The notes beneath the pieces were generated by a model that did not search any database, was not told the origin of the DNA, and saw nothing but the letters and a program-made list of their open reading frames with translations. Source: Coemansia sp. RSA 922 (Eukaryota; Kickxellomycota; Kickxellomycetes; Kickxellales; Kickxellaceae). Taken from it: a stretch of DNA of 28,112 bases. How positions within the stretch are numbered: position 1 is the first letter of the stretch; every line of letters begins with the position of its first letter. The position numbers and the translations under genes are program-made. Below are positions 18,201-26,881 of the stretch, piece by piece. Where the stretch lies: NCBI GenBank assembly GCA_027577415.1, contig JANBQS010000183.1, positions 1-28,112 on the forward strand, written 5' to 3'.

Positions 18201-21200
18201 AACCCGCCGCGCTCAACCAGTCCGCGCAAGAACGAAATCACTCGCTGCGTGCCGTACCGGTCCTCAGCCGGCAAGTTAATCTCGTCGCAGAACACCACCA
18301 GCCACCGCCCAATAGCAGTCGGCGCCAGTACCAGGCCGTTGGGCGTGCGCCGGTACTCGCAGTGCTGCTCGACGGTCTTCAAAACCAGCTCAGGCGTAGT
18401 AGCCGACGAGAAGTTGAGGCCTGCCACTTCGAGGTCAGGCAGCTTGCGCAGTGCCGCGAGTAGCGTCATGGTCTTGCCCGATCCAGGCGGTCCGCACAGA
18501 ACCAACGGCTTGTGGCCTGCCAGCCATGCGTACAGCACCTCTTCGTGCCGCAGCGTATCAGTAGTTGGAACCACTAGCCCGGCCTCTACGACTCGGTGCG
18601 ACTCGACGTCGACGCGTGGCACGCGGCTCGTCCACGCCTGCCACTCTGCCGCTCCACCACGCACCGCCACATCATAGTCCATGATAGTCTCGTCGCTGCC
18701 CATGGGCGGTAGCTCAATGGCTCCAGCAGCAGCTCCGCCGACAAACTCGGACATAAGACGACGCCCCGCCTGCCCGGCATCGCCAGCCAGACTCCACACC
18801 AGCGCCAAAGCCAGTCGACGCCCCACCAGTGCCGTTACAGTCTCGTCGCTCAGCGGGAAGTCAGGGTACTGTGCATTGTGCCCCACGATGCTGACCACCG
18901 CACGGTCCAACAGAGTAAACAGCGTGCCCAGCGCCCGTGCCCGAGTAAACTCCATAATGTGCTCTAAGCTGCCAGCATACTCTAATGCACGCTCTACTAG
19001 ACCGTCTTGCGCAAAGTAGCGCTCCAAGACGGCCGCAGCCAGCGTCTGCACTTGCATTGCAGGGCTCAGAGACTGGTCGCCTCCCGAGTCACCTACTGAT
19101 TCAGCCAAGTGCTGGGCGGTGGTAGTAGTCATTCCTTCGTCGCCCTCGTCGCCCAACGCCTCAGTGCGCAGCGTACGCAGGTACCGCTCCATGGCCATGT
19201 CGGCGCCCACAGTGTCGTCGCTGAACCACACCATGCCGCATCGCGATACCGTGGCCAGCGTCGCATAGCGCAGGGTCTCGACCTCAAACATGACACGCAC
19301 GTTGGGCGGCAACGCCAAGCGCTCGCCGTTAGGCAAAGTCAGCAGCCGGTTGTCGTCCAGCACCGAATTGAGGTTCTCCACCCACTCCGGGTCCACATCG
19401 CCATCAAAGATGATCCAGTGGCGGCGCCCGCTCTCGCCCCTCACATTGTCGATGATCTTGCGCAGCAAGTGAGTAAACAAGCCGTCACGCCACTCGCGCG
19501 TAGTCGGGTCCAACGTACCGTACAGGTCGTCCTTGGACACTGACTTTGGGTCGATAACATAGCTGACACCCTCGATGCCTTCCACGCGCTCGAGAGCGGC
19601 AAGGAGTACCTGCCATGCGGATGTCTTGCCACTGCCCGACGAGCCGACCATCATCAGACCGTGGTGGATCGCTTGGATCTGGTACAGCTGCACCACTTTG
19701 TCCATCCACCGCGATCCCGCCACCCAGTTGCGCTGCCGGCACACCTCCAAGATCGCCTCGCGCAGCCTGGTTATACTCGCCGCACGGTACTCGATTCCCG
19801 GGAACACGTCCTCCAGCAGACTCGACAGCAGCTCAATATCCTGCGCAACAAGCTTGGGCACCACCGTCTCACGGATGCTCTGGATGACCAGTCCCTGCTC
19901 ATCGACGGAACTCGAATCAACCGCCTCATTGCCATGCTGCAACAGCCGGTCGCGCTTGAGATTACCAGCAGACACCAGCACGCTCTTCAGCGCGCGCAAG
20001 CCAAAGTCGTAGTGCGGCTGCTGCGACAGCTGCTCAGCACACAGGTTAAACAAGGGCACAACCTTGCTTGCCAACAGCTCGGCCTGGCGGAACCCTTGCG
20101 AGTACAACATGACCTGGGCGATCAGATCGCGGTCAGGCTTGGTCATGGCAAATGAGCGGAACAGCTTCTTCAAGTTGTCTGGCAAATTCGAACGACCCGC
20201 ATACCCAGGGTTCATCGTGATGAAAATGCCAGTGTCCAAGTTCAGCCGCACCTTGTGGTCCAACAGCTCAATCTCAGTCACCGCCGCCACAGTAGGCGAC
20301 TCGTAGGCCCGGCGCAGTCCCAGCTGGATAGTCTGGATTTGCTGCGACACAGCCGACAGAATACGCTCATCGAGACGATTGAACTCGTCAAACACGCCCC
20401 ACGCGCCGACTTGGCACAGGCCGACGAAAATACGGCCCATTGCCTGGAAGTCAAAGTTCTCGTCACAGCAGAACACCAGCGCAAACCTGCCCAGCTGCGT
20501 AGCCAGCGCCTTGACGGACTCGGTCTTGCCAGTACCAGCAGGGCCGAATGGCGACCCGCCCAGGCGGCGCTCCAGAGCCTGCGTCAGCGTCAGATAGCAT
20601 CGGTCAGTCAGCGGCGTCTGCACCAGTCGCTCCTGCACGCCCAGGTACTCGAAGCCATAGCGGAACTGAGCATCAGCCATACGCACTATCAGGCATCCAA
20701 GCAGGTCATCAGACGTATCCGGGTTGTAGCAGAACCGCATCTGAGACAGCCACGCAAAGTCCTGGTCGCTGGTAACGTGTGCCTCAATCAAAACCCGCAC
20801 AACGTCGCGCTGGTGCACAAGCTCAGTAATCAGATGCTCGCTCTTCTTGCGATCCAACGCGCCCAGGTCTTCGAGGACTGCGTCGGCCAGCACTTGCAGC
20901 TCGCCCTCGACGTCCGACAGAACTGCCGCCAGAGCCGAGCCGCCCCTCTGCTGCTGCTGCAGCGCTACTTCGACTCGCCGCGTCCAGACTGCCTGCTTGG
21001 CCAGAACCACCAGCTGAGCGGGCATCTCAGCTACCCACGAGCGGAAGCGGGCGCCATCCAGCCCAGACGACTGAATGGCCTCGAGCTGAGCAATAGCCCT
21101 GCCCAGCAAAGTAGCCAAAGTCAAGCGCATCTCGCGCTCAATCGCCGCCAGCCAGTCGTTGATCTTGGGGAACTGCTTGAGGTCCACAGGCTGGCGGAAG

Positions 21201-24200
21201 GCAATGTGCTCGCCCTCGCGACTAGACATGCCAGTGACCAAAGCATTGTTGTCGCTGAGCTGAATAAAGGCCAGGCCAGCAAACATCTTGCGCAAGTGCT
21301 TCTGGATCCTCGGCACGTCCTTGGCGTTACCGATGATCTCCAGCAAGTCTTCGTCGCCGACAAAGTAGAAGCGCGGGAATGACGACCGCTCGCGCTCCAG
21401 GTACTCGCCAAGCGCCTTTTGGATCTTGCCCAGCAGGTCAGCTAGTCGCTCGAGGCTGCGCTGGATGTTGGGCAGGTTGAGCACGTCCAAGACAAAGGGG
21501 CTCTTGTAGACCTTCTTCATGGCAGCAAGGAACTCGGTGTTGATGTTTTGGAAGCGCGAGGACTCCACGGGCAACATGTGCTTGATATCAGCAGAGCCCG
21601 AGAATATGCCCTCGAGGTACACCCACTGCCGCTGCACGTCGACCCACACGTCAAAGAGCAAGTGGATGCGGTTAAGCTTGTCCTCCCACGCGCCAGCCTC
21701 CTCCTCAAACACCTTGTAGTAGGGCGAGGCCTTCATAGCCGCCAGCGCGCTGCTCTGCTCCGAGCACTTTGCAAACACGTCGTCCCAGCCCTTGATCAGC
21801 CGACATTTGCCCTGGTAGGGGATAAGCTCCAGAACGTAGCCGGTCCAGGTCTCGCGGATCTGGCCCAGGAACTCCTCGAGCGCCATCTCGCCCTGCGCAA
21901 CGACAATAACCTCGCGGATAAGCGACTCGTTGCGCACAATATCAAAGTCCCACACAGCGCCCAAGGTGAGCTCAGACACGCTAGCCGAGGCCGGCAGGCG
22001 CAGCGCCTTGAACAGCTGGCGCCAATGGCGGTCGCGCAGCGCATCTGACTTAAGGTCGGCGACGACAGTGTTGGCCTTGAGCAACGCGCGCAGGGTCTTT
22101 TGCATGTACTCGAACGCGGCGTACTGGCGCATTCGGTTCGGCAGCTGCTTCGACTCGGTGAGCTGGCGGTCGAGCTGCTGGCGGACCTTGCGCACAACGA
22201 CGCTCGCCCAGGGTGTGTCGCGCAGCTCGTCGACGTCGCGCCAGATGGCAGCCAGCGCGGCCCACACGGCGCGCAGGTCGGCGACCTCCTCAAGCACCGG
22301 CGTCAGACGCTCGTCGCGCACAGAGTCCATATCCAGGGCCTCTTTGGCACGACAGACCAGCTCGCACTCCTCGAGGGTACGCGTGATACGCTGGTGGAAC
22401 ACGCCAAGCGTATTCGTCGCCACGTCGGGGCGCAGCGACCCCTGCACGGGCTTGGATCTTTCCCAGTCAGCACACAGCGAGGTGATACGCGAGTCGACAG
22501 CACGGTCCTCGGCGATGATCTTCATCTGAAGGCTGGGCAGCTGCTCTTGGATGACGCTGGTCTTGCGCTTGAGAATCTCGTTAAAGGCGCTCCACTCGCC
22601 CTCGACTTGGTCCAGATACATCCAGTCGGTGGGGAACTGGAACCGCTGCTTCTCCAGCACGCGCTGGCCGCCACGGAACACATCCTCGACGTCGCGCTGC
22701 CACCCAGGGCACTTGCGCTTCAGCTCCTGCACAAACGTAATGAACGTCACCACCTCGCTCGTAGTGCTCGACTCGGCCGAGTGCGTCTCCAGCTCGTGCC
22801 TGGCCGAGGCAATGGCCTGGCATGTGTCGCGCATCGCCGAGCCAAGCCGCGAGCCAAAGCGGTTCAGGATCTCGCGCTGCCAGTTGTCGTACTTTGCGTT
22901 GACCTTGGCCTGCACCTGCTCGTAGTCGACAATACAGTGCGCGCCAATGTACTTGGCAGTCTCGGAGTTGTCAAAAGTCGACCGCGCCCGCTTGATCTCC
23001 AACAGCATCGCCTGCCACCTGGTCAAGTCGTCGCCCAAAAACTGCAGAACATAGTCCGACTGTAGATCCCACAGCGCCTGGTACTGCAGCCAGATCGCCA
23101 CATACGACGCAGCCTGAGTAGTACGAGCCTCGATCGAACCGTACGCCTCAAACAAGCTGTTGCTGGGCAGCCGGGAGAGCAAGTCTTTGTACGAAGATGA
23201 CACGAGTGACCGGTTACCGACAGTAGCGGCACTAGTGACACGGTGGCCAGGATCGTACTCGAGCACCAAGTTGTCGTACTCGAGGTCATCGGCATCAGCA
23301 TTGGCGACTACTTCGTAGCGCGCAGCTTGAGGGCGCCGCTGCTGGCAGATGGCAGCCAGCCACGCGTGCAGTTGCTGGATCCACGATGCGCGCGCATTCT
23401 CCAGCGGCGGGTCCAAGTACATGACCTGGTTCCGGATACGCAGCTCATGCACCAGAGTACGAATCTGCGGCGTGACCTCATCGTCAGCATCTACATCCTT
23501 AGTGCTTGACGAGGCAGGCACCTGATTGCGAAGGTGCTTGCGTGACGGACCGCTGCTATTAGCCAGCAGCGCATCAGCAGTGTCGCTGTCGTCACCCACT
23601 GCCGGTGGTGCGCGGTCAAACTCGGCGACCCAGGCGTGGATAGCGCGCGACAGGCGCATAGTCAGCACCTGCTCCAGCCTGCCATCGAGCTCTCCGACCC
23701 ACTGCTCAAGGTTAGCGTAGTTGTCAAGGTTGAGCCTGTCGATGAGCGCCTGGATGCGGTCAAGAATCGCAGTGAAGTTGTCCTGCGCATAGGGGCACGA
23801 CGACAGCTCCCGCACGGCGGCGTTAATCTCGTCGTTGAGCGCAATCAGCGCCTCGACTTTCTCCTGGAACAGCGACACGACGCCCGAAAACTCGCGCACA
23901 AAAGTGGCATTGCGGTTGCTCTCGTGCGAGTCGCCAGTGCCCGCCGATGACGTCACAAAGTACTGCCACTTGAGACCCATGCCCTTGCGCACGCACAGCA
24001 TGACGTCGCTGCGGTACCCGGCTGCCAGAGCCAGAACCTCGGGGTGTTGCTGCAGGCGGTGCGAGGCCTGGCGGTAGATCTTGGTCGTCTCCATAAGGCT
24101 CACCGCATACGGGTACACGCGCTTGCCGTCCCTCGCCATAGTCACCAGCGTGTGAGGCACTTGGAATCCAAGCCACAAGAGCTCGCGCACCTCCTTGAAC

Positions 24201-26545
24201 AGCGTAATCAGCTGCGCGTCAAAGCTTATGCCCAGCTGGAACGCGTTGCCAGTAGCCCTGTGACGCGTCACCAGGAACACGCGTCCACCCACAGTCAGAT
24301 CGCGTCGGCTAATGTCGTTGTACCACGCGTCGAACAGCGGTCTGGTATCCAGCTTGCGCCGGAAACTGGCAGAGTCGGCTTGCAGTCGTTGGCCCTCGGC
24401 GTACAGCTCCCAGCCGCGACCAAGCACATCTTCGACGCGTCGCATGTACATGTCCAGCTGCCGCTCGATCTGCCTAATCCACACGATGGCGCCCGACACT
24501 GGCGGCAGGTCGCGTAGCTGAGACATCATCGAGGCCTCGGAGCGCCTGTAGCTGCGCTTAAACGTATCGTGCAAGCGCCTGATATCGTCCTTGACCGAGT
24601 TGATGAGCTGAGTCTGGTACTCCTGGATCGCCCCGCGGATCTTGGGCCGCACAAACAGAGCGTTGAACTTTGAGAACACTCGGAACATCTCTGACGCGTT
24701 GCGCGCTGTCGCCAGACGGTCTCTCAGCCGGGCAATGATCTGGTTCTCGACCCGCGCCACTCGCTCGTTGTAGGCAGTCTCGCTATGCTCCCACACATTG
24801 GTGCCGTCGGGAGTCACGTCCAAAACATCGACGATCCGCACGATGTCATACGCCAGCCTAATCTCGTCAATGGCCGACGAGTCGGCAGAGCCGCCGCCCT
24901 GGGTCATGACGCGCACGATCGTCTGCTGCAGCTGCTCGTGCTGCTGCCGGAACTGGTGCACAAAGCGGAGCCGCTCTTGCAGCGGAGCATGAGCAGCGCG
25001 GACCTTGATCGGAATGAACTTTTCGCTGCGCTTGCGAGTGAGCTCGCGTGCCAAGTTGGAAAACTCCTTTGCCTGCGACTCCCACATCTCCAGGGCGCCC
25101 TGCGTCTCACGCACCAAGCGGTCAAAGTCGACATAGTCCATGTGCATCAACCGCACATGGCCCAGCACCTTGGCCAGCTGCTCGTGAAGATCGCGCGAGA
25201 TGGCCTCGGCCAGGGGCAGGGCGCGGACGATGGGGTACGGAGTGAGCTTGAGCTTTTTGATAAAGTGCGCAAAGATCAGCTCAACTGCCATGCTGATCCG
25301 GCCAATATCCGTAGCAGCCAGCAGCTCGTTGATAGGAAAGTCCTTCATCAAAACGTTGTACCGCTGCACCCGCTCTCCGGCCTCCTTGAGACCCGTGTCA
25401 GTACGGAAAGACACCGTGGCGTGGAAACGCTTGGCCGCCTTGAGCACATCCATCGTCAGCACAATCTCGTCGCTGGCCAGCTGGTCTTCGATGCGGTCAA
25501 GAGCCCGCTCCATCGACAGCCAAAAGTTGATCTCCTGGCTAGTAGTCCCCGACCCCGGGTCGCGGTCCAGCTTGGTCACCTTTTGGATCTCCTTGATCCA
25601 CCCGTTGACATCGCCCTGAAGCTGGTTGAGGAAACCCGAGTCGGACAACAGCGCAGCGTCCATTACTTCGACAGAGGGACGCACTCCGCGGCGGCGACAC
25701 TCGCCAACCGCGCGCATAATCACTGGGTGGATGTTCAGCGACGTATCTGGAATATCCATGTTCTGCTGCAAGTGCAAGAGAGACAGCTCCAGCTCTGCCA
25801 GCTTCTTCCTGGCCATCGGAATACCCTGCTGCTGCGCCAGCTGCACTTGCGCCTGCGACGCATCCTTGTTGTCGATATCGCCTCCTGCCGCCTGCTGTTG
25901 CTGCTGCTCCACCAGCTCCTTGGCAGACACATAGGCATTAAAGTAGGGCGACACGGCAAACCGCACATACGCATGTAGCGCCTCGTACGGGTTCGCGCCA
26001 GCCGTCATACCAGCCATAGAAGAACTGTCCTTGACATTATCGCCATCGGCGACAGCAGACGTCACCGAGGCTGAAGACGCAGGGCCGGGCAAGTTCATGA
26101 CCTGGATCTGGCGCGAGAGCTGGACAGTTGGATCCAAAGTAGGACCGCGCTTGATCAGCGCAATGCTGCCAGCATGCGAGGGCTTCCACGACAACTCGCT
26201 AGCCAAAACATACGTAGCGGTGGGAAACGCGTACTCTGACGCAGCAGCCTCCGTAGCTTCGGCTAGCTCGGTCTCCTTGATCACGTACAACACGGGCATA
26301 GCCGGATCGTTGGCAAAGGCCTTGCACTTGGCGCTGGAATCGGGAAACGAAAACATGGCCTTGACTGCATCAAACTCGGCCTCCTCATCCTCCTCCGAAT
26401 CACCGCCGCTGCCGCCTAGAAGCACGGGCACGAGGCTCAGTAGGTACCGCTTGATAATGTTTGGATCGCAGTATACTGCTGCTGTTGCTGGAGTCCCAGT
26501 ACGCTCAATATCGCCAGTCGACAATGAGCCGTCCAAATCGTCCAT
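12251..26545 (-). CDS. Cytoplasmic dynein heavy chain, complete and intronless (4764 aa)
   Basis: The motor subunit of cytoplasmic dynein 1, which moves cargo, nuclei and spindle toward microtubule minus ends. Tail, dimerisation and chain-binding region span residues 1 to about 1480, with a poly-Gln patch near 213. The linker follows (about 1490-1960). The AAA ring: AAA1 Walker A GPAGTGKTE (about 2001) and Walker B GVFDEFNRL (about 2048); AAA2 GSSGSGKTS (about 2299) with WIIFDGDVD, lacking a catalytic Glu as usual; AAA3 GPPGSGKT (about 2683) and VVFCDEINL; AAA4 GVSGGGKTT (about 3033) and FIVDESNVL. Coiled-coil stalk (about 3300-3640) carries the microtubule-binding tip (about 3400-3530, SRASKACGPLV near its end). 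AAA5 (about 3800), AAA6 (GSWVVLKNVHLAPAW near 4205) and a full C-terminal domain (PVYLNTDRRDLLF near 4720) complete it. An acidic insert (DDDEDEEVEDV, about 4460) lies before the C-terminal domain. It is longer than many fungal homologues. ATG at 26543-26545, in a frame without any break. Confidence 0.98.
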   Translation of the reverse strand: MDDLDGSLSTGDIERTGTPATAAVYCDPNIIKRYLLSLVPVLLGGSGGDSEEDEEAEFDAVKAMFSFPDSSAKCKAFANDPAMPVLYVIKETELAEATEAAASEYAFPTATYVLASELSWKPSHAGSIALIKRGPTLDPTVQLSRQIQVMNLPGPASSASVTSAVADGDNVKDSSSMAGMTAGANPYEALHAYVRFAVSPYFNAYVSAKELVEQQQQQAAGGDIDNKDASQAQVQLAQQQGIPMARKKLAELELSLLHLQQNMDIPDTSLNIHPVIMRAVGECRRRGVRPSVEVMDAALLSDSGFLNQLQGDVNGWIKEIQKVTKLDRDPGSGTTSQEINFWLSMERALDRIEDQLASDEIVLTMDVLKAAKRFHATVSFRTDTGLKEAGERVQRYNVLMKDFPINELLAATDIGRISMAVELIFAHFIKKLKLTPYPIVRALPLAEAISRDLHEQLAKVLGHVRLMHMDYVDFDRLVRETQGALEMWESQAKEFSNLARELTRKRSEKFIPIKVRAAHAPLQERLRFVHQFRQQHEQLQQTIVRVMTQGGGSADSSAIDEIRLAYDIVRIVDVLDVTPDGTNVWEHSETAYNERVARVENQIIARLRDRLATARNASEMFRVFSKFNALFVRPKIRGAIQEYQTQLINSVKDDIRRLHDTFKRSYRRSEASMMSQLRDLPPVSGAIVWIRQIERQLDMYMRRVEDVLGRGWELYAEGQRLQADSASFRRKLDTRPLFDAWYNDISRRDLTVGGRVFLVTRHRATGNAFQLGISFDAQLITLFKEVRELLWLGFQVPHTLVTMARDGKRVYPYAVSLMETTKIYRQASHRLQQHPEVLALAAGYRSDVMLCVRKGMGLKWQYFVTSSAGTGDSHESNRNATFVREFSGVVSLFQEKVEALIALNDEINAAVRELSSCPYAQDNFTAILDRIQALIDRLNLDNYANLEQWVGELDGRLEQVLTMRLSRAIHAWVAEFDRAPPAVGDDSDTADALLANSSGPSRKHLRNQVPASSSTKDVDADDEVTPQIRTLVHELRIRNQVMYLDPPLENARASWIQQLHAWLAAICQQRRPQAARYEVVANADADDLEYDNLVLEYDPGHRVTSAATVGNRSLVSSSYKDLLSRLPSNSLFEAYGSIEARTTQAASYVAIWLQYQALWDLQSDYVLQFLGDDLTRWQAMLLEIKRARSTFDNSETAKYIGAHCIVDYEQVQAKVNAKYDNWQREILNRFGSRLGSAMRDTCQAIASARHELETHSAESSTTSEVVTFITFVQELKRKCPGWQRDVEDVFRGGQRVLEKQRFQFPTDWMYLDQVEGEWSAFNEILKRKTSVIQEQLPSLQMKIIAEDRAVDSRITSLCADWERSKPVQGSLRPDVATNTLGVFHQRITRTLEECELVCRAKEALDMDSVRDERLTPVLEEVADLRAVWAALAAIWRDVDELRDTPWASVVVRKVRQQLDRQLTESKQLPNRMRQYAAFEYMQKTLRALLKANTVVADLKSDALRDRHWRQLFKALRLPASASVSELTLGAVWDFDIVRNESLIREVIVVAQGEMALEEFLGQIRETWTGYVLELIPYQGKCRLIKGWDDVFAKCSEQSSALAAMKASPYYKVFEEEAGAWEDKLNRIHLLFDVWVDVQRQWVYLEGIFSGSADIKHMLPVESSRFQNINTEFLAAMKKVYKSPFVLDVLNLPNIQRSLERLADLLGKIQKALGEYLERERSSFPRFYFVGDEDLLEIIGNAKDVPRIQKHLRKMFAGLAFIQLSDNNALVTGMSSREGEHIAFRQPVDLKQFPKINDWLAAIEREMRLTLATLLGRAIAQLEAIQSSGLDGARFRSWVAEMPAQLVVLAKQAVWTRRVEVALQQQQRGGSALAAVLSDVEGELQVLADAVLEDLGALDRKKSEHLITELVHQRDVVRVLIEAHVTSDQDFAWLSQMRFCYNPDTSDDLLGCLIVRMADAQFRYGFEYLGVQERLVQTPLTDRCYLTLTQALERRLGGSPFGPAGTGKTESVKALATQLGRFALVFCCDENFDFQAMGRIFVGLCQVGAWGVFDEFNRLDERILSAVSQQIQTIQLGLRRAYESPTVAAVTEIELLDHKVRLNLDTGIFITMNPGYAGRSNLPDNLKKLFRSFAMTKPDRDLIAQVMLYSQGFRQAELLASKVVPLFNLCAEQLSQQPHYDFGLRALKSVLVSAGNLKRDRLLQHGNEAVDSSSVDEQGLVIQSIRETVVPKLVAQDIELLSSLLEDVFPGIEYRAASITRLREAILEVCRQRNWVAGSRWMDKVVQLYQIQAIHHGLMMVGSSGSGKTSAWQVLLAALERVEGIEGVSYVIDPKSVSKDDLYGTLDPTTREWRDGLFTHLLRKIIDNVRGESGRRHWIIFDGDVDPEWVENLNSVLDDNRLLTLPNGERLALPPNVRVMFEVETLRYATLATVSRCGMVWFSDDTVGADMAMERYLRTLRTEALGDEGDEGMTTTTAQHLAESVGDSGGDQSLSPAMQVQTLAAAVLERYFAQDGLVERALEYAGSLEHIMEFTRARALGTLFTLLDRAVVSIVGHNAQYPDFPLSDETVTALVGRRLALALVWSLAGDAGQAGRRLMSEFVGGAAAGAIELPPMGSDETIMDYDVAVRGGAAEWQAWTSRVPRVDVESHRVVEAGLVVPTTDTLRHEEVLYAWLAGHKPLVLCGPPGSGKTMTLLAALRKLPDLEVAGLNFSSATTPELVLKTVEQHCEYRRTPNGLVLAPTAIGRWLVVFCDEINLPAEDRYGTQRVISFLRGLVERGGFWRSGGSSQQHQWVKLERIQFVGACNPPTDPGRVALSQRFLRHAPVVLVDYPGEQSLVQIYSVLARAALRVQPHLAGYAESVAQAMVDVYVASQRRFTADQQAHYVYSPRELTRWVRGIYEAARPLETLSGTGLVRLWAHEGLRLFQDRLVEQGEKRWTDDKINEVARRRFMGSGSAGDLDVGQALQRPILFSNWLTREYTAVGREELREHTRARLRVFYEEELDVPLVLFDDALDHALRLDRVFRQPQGHALLIGVSGGGKTTLARFVAWVNGLSVVQVKAHGGYGAADFDDDLRTVLRRSGCRGEKVCFIVDESNVLDSALVERMNTLLANAEVPGLFEGDEHAALMTACREGASRDGLMLDSGEELHKWFTQQVARNLHVVFTMNPPADGSGGLAARAATSPALFNRCVLDWFGDWSDQALFQVARELTASVDLTQLESVAGEQAGDYEERRDAVAHALVAAHQAVRGLNSQLLRRPGGGGKFVGLYCTPRHFLDQLQHFVRLHGERRDALEDEQRHVNVGLERLQSTVAQVEELRVALAATGAELAFKDRQATDKLQQIVRDQQEAEQQQAASKALQEEVAAARVAIAERQRVVGLDLARAEPAVEEAQRAVSNIKKQHLSEVRAMANPPSGVKLALEAVCALLGHRAADWKALQAVVRRDDFIASIVGFDTDRHVTKALRAHMRRTFLDRPEFTFDAVSRASKACGPLVTWVVAQVEFSDILERVAPLRAEVAQLEADAHESEERASALAATVLRLEAALAAYKAEYALLIAETERLRNEVGRVEGKVARSQRLLASLGGERGRWDAGRAAFGAQMATLVGDALLGAALLAYAGPYDQPRRAALVRRWGGHLSRAGIAVRAGLRLSEFLAPAEDRLAWLACGLPDDDLAAENAAMLARFNRYPLVVDPAGTATRFLQAQQQGLVVTSFLDAAFLKHVEAALRFGTAVLVTDAEHLDPVLNPVLNREVRRAGGRVLVRLGSTDVDVSPAFRLILATRDSGAPLAADLVSRVTLVNFTVTRASLQAQCLAHAMRHARPDVDERRRGLLRLQGELRLRLRALESQLLHALAATQGSILDDDAVVATLETLKADAAEIERQAADADAVMRDVDAVAAAFTPLARASAAVYFALDRLPALHAFYQFSLPFFERIFHAAVASAPAELPEPLRLAAMRSEMFRLAYARAASSLHHERQPALLLLLAQIKLRADEDDDEAGSQSVWARFNADLDFVLRDSVAGGEAPSAMRAELPEDLELLLTVGDADSRRALYAHMRALGWLRAWLQAVGDSGDYDDLAYFMSSADAERCVPPLAVSQSDSDVGLALRELIVVRLLRPDRLLSAAVRFGSAAFDGALFAAEATLRSVAETESDAVTPIALCSVVGHDAADRVDALAAGSRVLRSVAMGSVEGFALADQAIAAAAAQGSWVVLKNVHLAPAWLSQLEKRLQSLRAHAEFRLFLTMEINPAVPLSLLRRARTLVFEPPPGVRANLLDSLGSVSSSRREGPAERARLHFLLAWLHAVVIERLRYAPLGWTTKYEFGDADFSCALATVDSWVDRAHVAGRANIDPARIPWAAIRTLLSDSVYGGRVDSDFDHQVLGSFVRRLFSADAYGAEFLLVEEPRLEAPEGTRAEDFIAWCRALPESEPPAWLGLPPNAETLLLVHKGERLVADTRKLRALIDDDEDEEVEDVAPAGHADEAAVDRAEVPAFMRQVEALAAGFDATLAPLHGPRAILAGEETEMTPLFRVMQRENSVAHALLTKVRGDLSQLRGACRGELKQTNHIRELLSDFSAGVVPRSWLATYAVPRSYSLSRWMADFADRVRVGQRLAERIAVGSVVDVVRARSVWLGGLLYPEAFVTATRQAVAKRLGCSLEELVIQLSVIDGAVAEEAFAVCGLKVEGAVWIDGALELNDGRHEPLPDCCIEWVRSEDVERDDCGLVTVPVYLNTDRRDLLFEARLPFVDATAYSSSAVVQRAVAIVAA

Positions 26546-26881
26546 CTTTTGAAGAAATTAATAATAAACAGACGAATGTTTTTTCTTTTTGATGTGAATA
26601 GAGAAAACAAGAGTGTAAAGAAAAGTGTAAGATTTAAACTAGCGCCTCTAGCATTCCTTTTAAGCCTCATAAATAATACGATCAACGCTTGGTACAGTTC
26701 AGTTCAGCTCACGTCCATCATCCATGCGGCTCAACGAGTTTGTTTACGTTTTGGGGGTGTGGAAATGCAGAAGTGGCCTGACTTGCATACGTGCGGAGAC
26801 CATTGATGATAAGTAAAGAACTAAATTGACAACAATGGTACCAAGTGGGCCATACTAGAAAAATAAAAGACTAGATGCTAT
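26546..26881. other. Dynein promoter and 3' flank of the 26882 gene
   Basis: 336 bp non-coding, AT-rich near the dynein ATG. It contains the TTAAAAGG element at 26656-26666. I see no good AATAAA on the minus strand for the gene ending at 26882; its poly(A) signal may be non-canonical. Confidence 0.5.
26656..26666 (-). promoter_or_regulatory. TATA-like GGCTTAAAAGG of the dynein gene
   Basis: Minus-strand GGCTTAAAAGG lies 111-121 bp upstream of the dynein ATG. Almost the same string, GGCCTTAAAAGG, lies at the equivalent position of the neighbouring gene (27638-27649), which suggests a shared core-promoter element. Confidence 0.4.

Noticed and set aside
12452..18463. A 2003-codon open frame on the plus strand, antisense to dynein
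   Set aside because: It is in codon-to-codon register with dynein, so its stops could arise only from sense TTA, CTA or TCA codons. Dynein's GC-biased codon use avoids those, which keeps the antisense frame open. The translation is Arg/Gln/His-rich with no domains.
26549..26806. 85-codon plus-strand frame in the dynein promoter
   Set aside because: It lies within the short intergenic region divergent from dynein, has no domain, and ends without a poly(A) signal in place.
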